This document shows, one piece after another, positions 1-8,497 of a stretch of DNA of 64,000 bases (position 1 is its first letter; every line of letters starts with the position of its first letter). Made by a program: the position numbers and the translations under genes. The DNA comes from an uncultured Mucilaginibacter sp. Its GTDB lineage: Bacteria; Bacteroidota; Bacteroidia; Sphingobacteriales; Sphingobacteriaceae. The stretch spans positions 21,632 through 85,631 of the forward strand of contig NZ_CAITNG010000153.1 of assembly GCF_903893715.1 (NCBI RefSeq), given 5' to 3'. A model generated the notes under the pieces. That model ran no database searches. It saw only the letters and a program-made list of their open reading frames with translations, and had not been told where the DNA came from.

Positions 1-908
1 CGCTGATCGATACGATAACACGTTACCACACGGTATCGTCGGATGCGGAAATTACGCTGGAGGCTAATCCGGATGATCTTGACCAGGAGAAGGTATCTGC
101 CTTACGGCAAACGCCGGTGAACCGTTTTAGCATTGGTATTCAATCGTTCTTTGATGAAGATTTGTTTTGGATGAACCGTGCGCACCGGGCGAACGAAGCG
201 GAATCATCGATAAAGCGGGTGCAGGATTGCGGCTTTGAAAACATTACTGCCGACCTGATATACGGTTACCCCTTATTAACCGACCAAAAGTGGAAACAAA
301 ACCTGGAGCTATTATTTGCTTTGAATATACCGCATGTATCGGCTTATGGGATGACGGTGGAACCGAAAACGGCGTTAGCAGCTTATATCAAAAAGAAAGT
401 TTACGCACCTATGGATGAAGCCCAAAGCGCTGAACAGTTTATGGTGCTGATGAACGCAATGGAACAGCAGGGTTATGAGCAATACGAAATTTCGAACTTT
501 TGCAGGCCGGGGCATTACTCGCGGCATAACGCCAATTACTGGAAAGGGGTGAAATATTTAGGTGTAGGGCCGTCGGCGCACTCATTTAACGGTGAGGCAA
601 GAGCCTGGAACGTGGCCAATAATGCCAAATACATACAGGCGCTGGCGGGCAACCAAATACCCGCCGAAAGGGAAGAACTGACGGAGCAAAACCGGCTGAA
701 CGAATACATCATGACAGCATTACGCACCATGTGGGGATTGGATATCGATAAACTCGATAATATTGCCAATAACGCATCGACGGAATTGATATGCGCGGCA
801 GAGCCTTATTTTGACAAGGGTTGGCTGCAGCGCGAGGGGCAGATTTTTACCCTTACCCAAGAGGGGAAATTGTATGCCGACCTGGTTGCATCGGAGTTGT
901 TTTTTTAA
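1..908 (+). CDS. hemW: HemW-like radical SAM protein, 3' part
   Basis: The frame is open from base 3, so the gene starts before the window; the track's Met at 117 is not the start. The visible part covers the middle and C-terminus of the HemW (oxygen-independent coproporphyrinogen III oxidase-like) family. Readable marks are LEANPDD, RFSIGIQSF, DLIYGYP, YEISNF and NYWKGVKYLGVGPSAHSF, followed by the C-terminal HemW helical domain. The CxxxCxxC radical SAM cluster motif would lie upstream and cannot be seen. Family members are now regarded mainly as haem chaperones that bind haem and SAM, not true coproporphyrinogen oxidases. The next gene is 184 bases on and unrelated. Confidence 0.9.
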   Translation, partial: LIDTITRYHTVSSDAEITLEANPDDLDQEKVSALRQTPVNRFSIGIQSFFDEDLFWMNRAHRANEAESSIKRVQDCGFENITADLIYGYPLLTDQKWKQNLELLFALNIPHVSAYGMTVEPKTALAAYIKKKVYAPMDEAQSAEQFMVLMNAMEQQGYEQYEISNFCRPGHYSRHNANYWKGVKYLGVGPSAHSFNGEARAWNVANNAKYIQALAGNQIPAEREELTEQNRLNEYIMTALRTMWGLDIDKLDNIANNASTELICAAEPYFDKGWLQREGQIFTLTQEGKLYADLVASELFF

Positions 909-910
909 GA

Positions 911-950
911 GCCCCAGTGGTTAATTTTTTACCACAAAGAGCGCCGGGGC
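911..950 (+). other. Nested inverted repeats after hemW
   Basis: GCCCC (911-915) can pair with GGGGC (946-950), enclosing GTGGT/ACCAC (917-921 and 931-935). There is no T-run after the outer stem, so this is not a standard terminator, though it sits where a 3' end would be expected. The rest of 951-1092 shows no clear feature. Confidence 0.3.
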
Positions 951-1092
951 TTGCACAGAGGTGGTTGAGTTTGCATTTTATTAAATTTCATTCCATTGAT
1001 TTACTGATAGTTGTATGATTTTTTGATATCTGAAAAATCCGTGGGCTAGCTACTGTCGTAAATCGCTACAAATTGAAAAACATCTCAAAAAA

Positions 1093-1641
1093 ATGAAAAA
1101 ATTTCTAATCGTGGCCTTTGCTTTAGCAGCTATCGCAATAGCGCCCAAAACTTACGCTCAAACTAAAATGGTTGGTGGCGCAGCAATGTACCCAACTAAA
1201 GACATTATTGATAATGCCGTAAACTCGAAAGACCATACCACCCTTGTTGCCGCTGTAAAAGCAGCCGGTTTGGTTGAAACTTTAAAAGGCGCAGGCCCCT
1301 TCACTGTGTTTGCACCAACCAACGAAGCCTTTGCGAAATTACCTGCCGGTACTGTTGACAATTTGTTGAAACCGGAAAACAAAGCTACCCTGACCAAAAT
1401 TTTAACTTACCATGTTGTTGCCGGCCGTTTAAGCGCTGCCGACCTGGTTGCCAAAATTAAAGAAGGCAATGGTAAAGCAACTTTGAAAACCGTGAGCGGC
1501 GGCACTTTAACTGCCATGCTGAAAGGTAAAAAAGTTTACCTGGTTGACGAAAAAGGCGGCGAAAGCTGGGTAACCATTGCCGACGTGAACCAAAGCAATG
1601 GTGTGATACATGTGGTAAACGCTGTATTGTTGCCTAACTAA
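1093..1641 (+). CDS. Secreted fasciclin (FAS1) domain protein
   Basis: A 182-aa protein with a Sec signal peptide (about residues 1-22, ending TYAQ) and one FAS1 domain. The H1 box is seen as [10 protein letters not shown] and the H2-like region as [12 protein letters not shown], with the C-terminal [13 protein letters not shown] strand typical of the fold. FAS1 proteins act in adhesion or protein-protein contact outside the cell; the ligand cannot be predicted. Length fits bacterial single-domain members. It is followed at once by a strong terminator, so it is probably monocistronic. No lipobox cysteine is seen, so it is likely periplasmic or secreted. Confidence 0.9.
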   Translation: MKKFLIVAFALAAIAIAPKTYAQTKMVGGAAMYPTKDIIDNAVNSKDHTTLVAAVKAAGLVETLKGAGPFTVFAPTNEAFAKLPAGTVDNLLKPENKATLTKILTYHVVAGRLSAADLVAKIKEGNGKATLKTVSGGTLTAMLKGKKVYLVDEKGGESWVTIADVNQSNGVIHVVNAVLLPN

Positions 1642-1668
1642 TTAAACCATCCATCTACCTATGTTATG

Positions 1669-1700
1669 AGCCCGGTTGTAAAAGCGCCGGGCTTTTTTTT
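1669..1700 (+). terminator. Rho-independent terminator after the FAS1 gene
   Basis: AGCCCGG (1669-1675) and CCGGGCT (1687-1693) form a perfect 7-bp stem with an 11-nt loop, followed by a run of eight T's. Confidence 0.85.
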
Positions 1701-1734
1701 GGCGTGTTTTGCTGGTAATGCTTAACTTAGCCTG

Positions 1735-2613
1735 ATGGGTTTTATACTTGCCAAAGTTGATGTTGTTGATACGATTAGCGCTGCCGATTTTAAGTCGAAA
1801 TATTTAAAGCCGCGCAAACCGGTGGTGATAAAAGGGCTGAGCAAAAACTGGCCTTCGCGCGATAAATGGACACCCGAATACTTAAAACAAGTGGTGGGCA
1901 GCAAAGTGGTGCCGCTGTACGATAACTCGAAAGCCGACCCGGCAAAACCGATAAATGCCGCTGCTGCCGAAATGCCTTTTGATGAATACGTTGACCTGAT
2001 ACGCAGGGAGCCTACGGAACTGCGGATATTTTTCTTCAATATTTTTAAGCACGCGCCGCAACTGCTGGACGATATTGTTTTACCGAAAGAGCTGATGGGT
2101 GGTTTTTTGGAGAGCATGCCCGCCATGTTTTTTGGGGGTTCAAATTCTATTACGTTTTTGCATTATGATATTGATTTACCGCATTTGTTCCATACCCATT
2201 TTGGGGGGCGCAAGCAGGTGATATTGTTCGAAAATAAATGGAAACGACGGCTGTACTGCATACCCAATGCCACCTATGCGCTGGAAGATTATGACGTGTC
2301 CAGTCCTGATTTTAAAAAATTCCCGGCGCTGAACGGCGTTGAGGGCTATGAGGTGTTTTTAGAACATGGCGATACCCTGTTTATGCCCACCGGCTACTGG
2401 CACTGGATGAAATACCTGGACGGCTCGTATTCGCTTAGCCTGCGCGCCTGGGACGCTTCGCTGGCGCGCAAAGCGGCAAGTTTGTATAACTTAGCGGTTA
2501 AAGGTGGTGTGGATAGTGTTTTAAAGATGCTGTTTAAAGGGAAGTACGCGGCATGGCGGGAAAGGCTGTCGGTGAAACGGGCGGAGCGGGCGTTGAGGAG
2601 TGGGAAGCTTTAA
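1735..2613 (+). CDS. Cupin-like (JmjC/FIH-type) domain protein
   Basis: A 292-aa cytosolic protein of the Cupin_8/JmjC-like family, related to Fe(II)/2-oxoglutarate hydroxylases. The N-terminal part has the usual RKPVVIKGLSKNWP entry. The core has FLHYDIDLPHLFHTHFGG, with a His-x-Asp pair as candidate iron ligands, KQVILFE, and a distal GDTLFMPTGYWHWM whose histidine could be the third ligand. Members hydroxylate proteins or small molecules, but the substrate here is unknown. It starts 35 bases after the terminator of the preceding gene, so it probably has its own promoter. Family assignment is good; activity is inference. Confidence 0.85.
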   Translation: MGFILAKVDVVDTISAADFKSKYLKPRKPVVIKGLSKNWPSRDKWTPEYLKQVVGSKVVPLYDNSKADPAKPINAAAAEMPFDEYVDLIRREPTELRIFFFNIFKHAPQLLDDIVLPKELMGGFLESMPAMFFGGSNSITFLHYDIDLPHLFHTHFGGRKQVILFENKWKRRLYCIPNATYALEDYDVSSPDFKKFPALNGVEGYEVFLEHGDTLFMPTGYWHWMKYLDGSYSLSLRAWDASLARKAASLYNLAVKGGVDSVLKMLFKGKYAAWRERLSVKRAERALRSGKL

Positions 2614-2679
2614 GTTTGTGCTTCGACATTGGGGTAAAAGTTGTTGGAGACATACCACCAACAACGCAAAAATAAAGAG

Positions 2680-3261
2680 CTATGAAACCCCATCGGCTAT
2701 TGTGACGGGTGTTGTTTTGAGTAGGTTAAAATGTTTCTCGAGCTTGCTCATATCCATGCGTTTTATAGTGTTGCCTTCAAAGGGGTAATCCACCACATGG
2801 TTGGTTAATTCAACGCGCAGGAAGCAAAGCAAAGCTTCTTTTTTTAACCGGGCGCGAAAACGGGCCAGCAGCACGGCACCGGCAATAAGCGCGGCTATAC
2901 CTGTGTAAATTATAAATGGAGTATGCCACACGTAGCCGGCAATCAAGCATAGCATAGTAATTATCAACACTAATATTGGCAACGCAAAACGGCCATTCTT
3001 TTGTTTTGGGTCGGAGGATAGGCCACCGGGCGTATTGTCAGCGTGGGCAATTATCTGCAAACGGGTAATTTCGGCGAGATGAAAAAATTCGACAGAAGTA
3101 TCGGTTTTAACGCTCAGGCCATCACCGGAAAGCGACACTTCAAATCCATCACAATCGCAAAAAAGAGCTAAGGGCTGGTTGTTATTGTCCACGTTAATTT
3201 TCAGATAAGGTTTGTAACCGGGTTTTTGGGTAAATATCCGCCTACGAAATTTTGTATACAA
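2680..3261 (-). CDS. Hypothetical protein with two membrane helices
   Basis: A 193-aa protein not assigned to a named family. The N-terminal half (about residues 1-95) is soluble and beta-rich. Two hydrophobic segments follow (ALPILVLIITMLCLIAGYVW and FIIYTGIAALIAGAVLLA), then a basic stretch and a soluble tail. The layout suggests a small inner-membrane protein with both ends on one side. It runs opposite to both neighbours and overlaps neither. Composition looks like normal local coding DNA. Function unknown. Confidence 0.7.
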   Translation of the reverse strand: MYTKFRRRIFTQKPGYKPYLKINVDNNNQPLALFCDCDGFEVSLSGDGLSVKTDTSVEFFHLAEITRLQIIAHADNTPGGLSSDPKQKNGRFALPILVLIITMLCLIAGYVWHTPFIIYTGIAALIAGAVLLARFRARLKKEALLCFLRVELTNHVVDYPFEGNTIKRMDMSKLEKHFNLLKTTPVTIADGVS

Positions 3262-3629
3262 TTACTTAAACCAATAAGACGACTAAAAGTTTAAATGAGG
3301 GAGCAAAATAAAGTGCGGGCTGCATGGTTTGTTAACTTAGGCCGACTAAAATATTGCAAGTATCCTGCTTATCCGCAGGTTCATCTTTTCCAATAAAATT
3401 TTCCTAAATTAGCATCAACTGTTTTCACCAAAACTCAAATTATCAAATTTAGCATAGCAATTTGGTCGCATTTTTAGCAAGAAATATAATTTTTGTTGTT
3501 TTATATACCAATTTATCAAAAATTTATACCCATTATTGGCTTTTAGTTCTTTATTTTTAAAAAATATCTTTATAAATTACGTTTTTTTAAAACATACACC
3601 AAAATTACAGCAACAGAAAGGGACCAAAC
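3262..3629 (+). promoter_or_regulatory. AT-rich intergenic region with candidate promoter for the ATP-grasp operon
   Basis: This 368-base gap separates the divergent membrane-protein gene from the ATP-grasp operon and holds no ORF. The best promoter candidate is TTTA (3542-3545), 19 bases, TATCTTTA (3565-3572), one mismatch in each box from Bacteroidota TTTG/TAnnTTTG. A weaker candidate starts at TTTG 3461-3464. AAAGGGA lies about 10 bases before the ATG at 3630. Confidence 0.45.
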
Positions 3630-5078
3630 ATGCATCATTCGGCTTATTTTAGCGATTACAACCCCGCCCCGAATACCTGGGACGAAATGTTTGGCACCGA
3701 TGCGCAAATACGCGGCCATTACGAAAAGGTAATAGAGTACCTGACCCGCGAATCGATAGACGAACTGAACAAAAAAGAAGACCTGGCCAAGCGCCTCTTT
3801 ATGAGCCAGGGCATTACCTTTACCGTGTACAACAGCGGCGAGGGTATTGAAAAAATATTCCCTTTCGATATCATCCCGCGTATTATTACCGGGCAGGAAT
3901 GGGCTTTTGTGGAGAAGGGGATTAAACAACGCCTGCATGTGCTTAACCTTTTTTTAAAGGATGTGTACAGCAACCAGTTTATCATAAAAGACGGTATTGT
4001 ACCAGCCGACATTATTTATAGCTGTCCGCACTTTTTGCGCGAAATGCATAATGTAAAAGTGCCCTACGATGTATACGTACACATAGCGGGTATCGATTTG
4101 ATACGTGATTACGACGGAACTTTTTATGTGTTGGAAGATAACCTGCGCACCCCATCGGGCGTAAGTTATATGTTGGAGAACCGCGAGATTACCAAGCGGC
4201 TTTTCCCCGACCTGCTGCCGCAATGCGGCGTACGCAGCGTTACCGAATACCCTAATATTTTGTACCGTAACCTGCTATCCTTATCACCAAGGCAAATTCC
4301 TCATCCTACCATAGTGTTACTGAGTCCGGGTATTTACAACTCTGCCTATTTTGAGCATACTACCCTGGCCCGTTTAATGGGTGTAGAATTAGTGGAGGGC
4401 CGCGACCTGGTGGTGGCGAATCATAAAGTGTATATGAAAACCACCACCGGCCTCCAACAAGTGGATGTTATTTACCGCAGGGTTGACGATGAGTTTCTGG
4501 ACCCATTGGTATTCAACCCGTCAAGCGTGTTGGGCGTGGCAGGCATTTTAGGTGCTTACCGCAAGGGCAATGTGGCTATTGTTAACGCCATAGGCAATGG
4601 CGTGGCCGACGATAAGGCCATTTACACCTATGTGCCGGATATGATACGGTATTATTTGAACGAAGAACCTATCCTTAAAAACGTGCCTACCTACCAGTTG
4701 GGCAATCCCGAAGAGGCCGAGTACGTGTTTGGCAACCTCAATAAAATGGTGGTAAAACGCACCAATGGTTCGGGAGGTTACGGTATGCTGATGGGCCATG
4801 CGGCCACGCAACAGGAAATGGACGATTACAAAGCCGAAATCATCAAAAACCCGCGCGATTTTATAGCGCAGCCAACCATCAGCCTGTCGGCAGCGCCATG
4901 TTATATGCAGGGCAAGCTAACACCCCGAAGGATCGATCTGCGGCCTTACGCGTTATGCGGGCCCGATGGTATCGAGATTGTTCCCGGTGGCCTTACACGG
5001 GTTGCATTGCGCGAAGGAAGCCTGGTGGTAAACAGCAGCCAAGGCGGGGGCAGCAAGGATACCTGGGTATTGGTTTAA
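3630..5078 (+). CDS. Circularly permuted ATP-grasp protein
   Basis: A 482-aa protein of the circularly permuted ATP-grasp type 2 family (former DUF404/DUF407). Visible marks include FDIIPRIITGQEW near residue 75, LEDNLRTPSGVSYMLENR near 170, VDVIYRRVDDEFLDPL near 280, VVKRTNGSGGYGMLMG near 375 and the C-terminal FIAQPTISLS and RPYAL. ATP-grasp enzymes of this type are predicted to form amide or peptide bonds using ATP. It heads a three-gene unit with an alpha-E protein and a transglutaminase-like protease, a combination known in many bacteria and proposed to make or modify a peptide, though its product is not established. Length is normal for the family. Confidence 0.92.
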   Translation: MHHSAYFSDYNPAPNTWDEMFGTDAQIRGHYEKVIEYLTRESIDELNKKEDLAKRLFMSQGITFTVYNSGEGIEKIFPFDIIPRIITGQEWAFVEKGIKQRLHVLNLFLKDVYSNQFIIKDGIVPADIIYSCPHFLREMHNVKVPYDVYVHIAGIDLIRDYDGTFYVLEDNLRTPSGVSYMLENREITKRLFPDLLPQCGVRSVTEYPNILYRNLLSLSPRQIPHPTIVLLSPGIYNSAYFEHTTLARLMGVELVEGRDLVVANHKVYMKTTTGLQQVDVIYRRVDDEFLDPLVFNPSSVLGVAGILGAYRKGNVAIVNAIGNGVADDKAIYTYVPDMIRYYLNEEPILKNVPTYQLGNPEEAEYVFGNLNKMVVKRTNGSGGYGMLMGHAATQQEMDDYKAEIIKNPRDFIAQPTISLSAAPCYMQGKLTPRRIDLRPYALCGPDGIEIVPGGLTRVALREGSLVVNSSQGGGSKDTWVLV

Positions 5079-5110
5079 ATAAATTGGTTATTAGTATTGA
5101 AGAGTGATAT

Positions 5111-6046
5111 ATGTTAAGTAGAGTAGCCTCGAGTTTATATTGGATGAGCCGTTATATGGAGCGCAGCGACGGTATGTTGCGTATGCTCAAAATCAACTAC
5201 GCCTCATCGCAGGATACCATCCAAACTTTTACCTGGGAGCCTGTTATACGCATATTTGCCGGCGGTAAAGAAGATGAGATATTGGCACTGGGCAACGATA
5301 GCCGCGCGGTGTTAAAATATATGGTGCTGGATAGGGAAAACCCAAACTCTATCGTCAACATTATTACGCTTGCGCGCGAAAATGCCCGCGGCGTACAGGA
5401 GCTCATCAGTAAAGACCTTTGGCAATGCCTCAATGAGTTTTACCATACCGTTAAAGATCCCAAGCTAAAATTTTACCTCGAAAAAGACGGCCCTATTACC
5501 GCCCTCGATATCCTCATTAAACAAGGCATGCTTTACTCGGGCACGCTCGAAATTACAATGGAGCGTGGCGAAGGGCGTAGTTTTATCAATATTGGTAAGT
5601 TTTTAGAGCGCGGCATACAGTCGGTTGATATTTTGGATACCAAATTTGGCTCGATAGACAATAACCCCAACCTGTTGACCGACACCAGCTACTGGAAACA
5701 CCTTTTGCTGTCGCTGGGCGGGTACGAGATATACCTAAAGGCCTACCGCTCGGGCTTCGAGGCCGAAAACGTGCTGGAGCAGGTGGTATTGAACAATGAT
5801 TTCCCACGCTCGGTTATCTATTCGGTAAACCATATCCTGAGGTATTTTGAGCGCCTGAAGGCCGAAAGCAATATGCCCGATTTCCGTGAGTTATCATTCC
5901 TCATCGGCCGCTTGCAAAGCAGCATTAAATACAGTTCGGTTAAAACCATACGCCAGGATGGCCTGCACGATTATTTGACCAATATCCGCAGCGAATTGTT
6001 TAGAATTGGCGACTCGCTTAACCAACATTATTTTGCATATTCGTAA
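5111..6046 (+). CDS. Alpha-E domain protein
   Basis: A 311-aa, almost all-alpha protein of the alpha-E family (former DUF403), starting with the typical MLSRVASSLYWMSRYMERSD. Other family landmarks are NARGVQEL, MERGEGRSFINIGKFLERG and PRSVIYSVNHI. Alpha-E proteins nearly always accompany ATP-grasp type 2 proteins, and sometimes the two are fused, so a role as partner subunit or scaffold is likely. It starts 32 bases after the ATP-grasp stop and is followed 35 bases later by the transglutaminase gene, consistent with one transcript. No enzymatic residues are recognisable. Confidence 0.92.
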   Translation: MLSRVASSLYWMSRYMERSDGMLRMLKINYASSQDTIQTFTWEPVIRIFAGGKEDEILALGNDSRAVLKYMVLDRENPNSIVNIITLARENARGVQELISKDLWQCLNEFYHTVKDPKLKFYLEKDGPITALDILIKQGMLYSGTLEITMERGEGRSFINIGKFLERGIQSVDILDTKFGSIDNNPNLLTDTSYWKHLLLSLGGYEIYLKAYRSGFEAENVLEQVVLNNDFPRSVIYSVNHILRYFERLKAESNMPDFRELSFLIGRLQSSIKYSSVKTIRQDGLHDYLTNIRSELFRIGDSLNQHYFAYS

Positions 6047-6081
6047 ATACCGCATTAAATTTTACACCCAACCAATAAACC

Positions 6082-7065
6082 ATGCCTGAGTTTAAAATAC
6101 AGCATATCACCAAATATACTTATGATGGCCCTGTGCGCGACAGCGCCAACCAAATCATCCTGTACCCGATAAAGGATGATTACCAGGAGGTGATAAAGCA
6201 CGAGATAAAAATAAGCGGCGACCCTTCGGTTGATATCCATATTGATTATTATGGCAACGAAGTGGGCGATTTTACTTATATCGAACCACACTCCACGCTG
6301 GAAATAACATCGAGAATATGGGTGAACACCAAGCACCGCATGTACCCCATGGACGATATTTTTGCAGAGCAGCAATGGGAAGACTTGCGCCAATTGCACG
6401 GCCAGGTGGCGTATATAGATTTTTTAAGGCAGGAGTATTTTGATGGCCTGGATGAGTTGCAGCAAATTATTAATAAGGACAAGGTAGCGAATGAAACACC
6501 CTACCAGTTGGCCATGCGTTTTTGTAAATACGTGTACGAAAACTTTGAATATATAAAAGGCGTTACCACCGTGGAAACCACCCTGGATGAGATATGGGCG
6601 TTAAAAGCCGGCGTTTGCCAGGATTTTGCCCACATTTTGATGGAAATGCTGCGCCTGGTAAACATACCGGCGCGCTATGTGAGCGGGTATATCTGTTCAT
6701 CAAAAAGCCATTGGCGCGGCGAAGGTGCCACACATGCCTGGGCCGAAGCATACCTGCCGGGCTACGGCTGGCTGGGCCTTGACCCTACAAACAACATCAT
6801 AGCCAACGAAAACCATGTGCGGCTGGCTGTGGGCCGTAATTTTTCGGATTGCTCGCCGGTGAAGGGTGTTTATAAAGGTGCTGCCACCCATAGTTTAGAG
6901 GTTGCGGTTTCGGTGGGTAACCCCGGCGACAGCCATACTGAAGACTATGACCACGAAGTGCACCATGAGACGCCGCCGGCACTTAAAAAACTGACGCAGG
7001 TGCCCCAAAACAGTTATCGGCTGTACCTGGAGATGATGCAACAGCAGCAACAACAGCAGCAGTAA
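6082..7065 (+). CDS. Transglutaminase-like cysteine protease with poly-Gln tail
   Basis: A 327-aa protein with the bacterial transglutaminase-like N-terminal domain (FKIQHITKYTYDGPVRDSAN) and a transglutaminase/protease core. The catalytic triad is readable: Cys in LKAGVCQDFAHIL, His in GATHAWAEAYLPGYGW and Asp in GLDPTNN. It is the third gene of the ATP-grasp/alpha-E operon and may cleave, transfer or recycle the product of the ATP-grasp enzyme. The C-terminus after about residue 265 is a family-atypical extension ending in eight glutamines coded by mixed CAA/CAG, then TAA. No signal peptide, so the whole operon appears cytosolic. Confidence 0.9.
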   Translation: MPEFKIQHITKYTYDGPVRDSANQIILYPIKDDYQEVIKHEIKISGDPSVDIHIDYYGNEVGDFTYIEPHSTLEITSRIWVNTKHRMYPMDDIFAEQQWEDLRQLHGQVAYIDFLRQEYFDGLDELQQIINKDKVANETPYQLAMRFCKYVYENFEYIKGVTTVETTLDEIWALKAGVCQDFAHILMEMLRLVNIPARYVSGYICSSKSHWRGEGATHAWAEAYLPGYGWLGLDPTNNIIANENHVRLAVGRNFSDCSPVKGVYKGAATHSLEVAVSVGNPGDSHTEDYDHEVHHETPPALKKLTQVPQNSYRLYLEMMQQQQQQQQ

Positions 7066-7082
7066 AAAGTGGCAGGTTTTTT

Positions 7083-7961
7083 TTAAGCACCGATAATTTG
7101 CGCAATTTTGGCCTCGTTGTAAACGGGGTTTGCGCCTCTTTGGCCGGCTACAAAGGCGCCAATGGCGCAGGCTTTTTCTAATACCTTGTCCATGGGTTGT
7201 TTGCTGAACATGCCTGCGATAAAGGTGGCCAAAAATGCATCTCCGGCGCCAACGGTGTCGACCACATCGACGGTAAAACCGGCGTGTTCGTAGAATTTAT
7301 TATCGTAGTAAACAATCGCCCCGTTTTGGCCGCGGGTTACGCAGATGCTTTGGCAGTGGAATTTCTTTCGAAACTCGGTTATCCTGTCTTTTAAAGTACC
7401 CTCATGGTTACCAGTCAATAAAATGGCTTCTTCTTCGTTCATTTTTACCACGTCGGCCATGACGGCCAGGGTTTCGATGGTTTCCTGCTCGTAGTGCGGG
7501 GCGCGCAGGTTCACGTCAAAAACCTTCAGCATTTTATTTTCGAACAGGTTGAGCAAGGTATCGCGGCTGGCTTTGCTGCGGCTGGCCAGGCTGCCGAAAA
7601 CAATTACCTGTGTGTGTTTTATTCTGGTGAGCAGGGCATCGGTAGGTTGGATATTGTCCCACGATATGGGCTTGGGGATGGTGTAGGTGGCCTGCTGATG
7701 CTCATCGAGGGTTACGGTTACGCTGCAGGTGGGTAGGTTATCATCAACTTGCACCAAATCGGTATTGAGTTAGTTAGATTTTAAGAAGGTTAATAGCTTT
7801 TTGCCTTCTTCATCGTCGCCTACGCGGCTTACCAGTGTGGCATCGATACCTTGTTTCACTAAATGCAATGCCACATTCATGGGCGCACCGCCGGGCACCT
7901 TTTCGGTACCAAAGGTGTCCCATAATACTTCGCCAAAACACAGCACTTGGTTTTTCATCAT
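7083..7961 (-). pseudogene. PfkB-family sugar kinase (fructokinase-like) with an in-frame stop
   Basis: Two track ORFs (7770-8009 and 7083-7757) lie in the same frame and make one approximately 290-residue PfkB carbohydrate kinase split by a single TAA at 7770-7772. The N-terminal half carries VLCFGEVLWD, VPGGAPMNVALHL and VSRVGDDEEGKKLL. After the stop the frame goes on LNTDLVQVDDNLPTCSV and ends with the catalytic DTVGAGDAF. The expected residue at the stop would fit Gln or Lys, so one substitution (for example CAA to TAA) explains it. The start is ATG at 7961 or 7958. A perfect -7 box upstream is kept. It is either a recent pseudogene, a sequencing error or a readthrough gene; substrate is likely fructose or a related sugar. 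Confidence 0.8.
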
Positions 7962-7975
7962 CGATTGTTGATTTG

Positions 7976-8003
7976 CAAAGCTATGAGCTTTTATCGCAAC
8001 AAA
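7976..8003 (-). promoter_or_regulatory. Promoter of the PfkB kinase gene
   Basis: On the minus strand TAGCTTTG (7976-7983) matches the Bacteroidota -7 consensus TAnnTTTG exactly. A TTTG (8000-8003) lies 16 bases upstream, shorter than the usual 19-21. The predicted leader is about 12-15 bases. Confidence 0.45.
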
Positions 8004-8020
8004 TTGCATAAATTTAAATC

Positions 8021-8443
8021 ATGAAAAAATACATGGTGTTGGTTTTATTGCTCTGTGCCGGGATGGCTTGGGGGCAAGACAGGCAGGCCGTTATCAAGGT
8101 ACTGACCACCCAGCAGGATGCCTGGAACCGCGGCGATATTGATGGCTTTATGGCGGGGTACTGGAAGTCGGACTCGCTGGTGTTTGTAGGTAAAACGGCG
8201 CCCGCTTACGGCTGGCAAACCACGTTAGATCATTATAAAAAATCGTATCCCGATAAGGCTACCATGGGCAAGCTTGCATTTACCCTCATAAAAGTGGATG
8301 TGCTGGACAAAACCAATGCCTTTGTATTAGGCGCCTGGCACCTGAGCCGCGATGCCGGCAAGGGCGATGTGGGCGGCTATTTTACGCTGTGGTTTAAAAA
8401 GATTGACGGTGTTTGGATGATTGTTTGCGACCATACGAGTTAG
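8021..8443 (+). CDS. Secreted DUF4440/SnoaL-like protein
   Basis: A 140-aa protein with a signal peptide (about 1-18, cleavage after MAWG) and an NTF2-like fold of the DUF4440 kind. Marks are QQDAWNRGDIDGFMAGYW near the start, DHYKKSYPDKATMG in the middle and the closing YFTLWFKKIDGVWMIVCDHTS. Such proteins are small alpha-beta cone barrels, often stand-alone in the periplasm; most have no tested activity. It is divergent from the PfkB gene and convergent with the PAP2 phosphatase gene, so it stands alone. Confidence 0.85.
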   Translation: MKKYMVLVLLLCAGMAWGQDRQAVIKVLTTQQDAWNRGDIDGFMAGYWKSDSLVFVGKTAPAYGWQTTLDHYKKSYPDKATMGKLAFTLIKVDVLDKTNAFVLGAWHLSRDAGKGDVGGYFTLWFKKIDGVWMIVCDHTS

Positions 8444-8497
8444 GTGGTGCTGTTGTGAGAGAGTATAGGCCTTTGTACGGCTTTTCGCTCAAGCAAT

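Noticed and set aside
821-1018. 65-aa plus-strand ORF across the end of hemW
   Set aside because: Out of frame with hemW and running into non-coding DNA.
2600-2788. 62-aa ORF between the cupin and membrane-protein genes
   Set aside because: It overlaps both flanking real genes, has no start context and no recognisable composition.
7755-7775. Programmed frameshift in the PfkB kinase
   Set aside because: Both halves are in the same frame; only a stop codon separates them.
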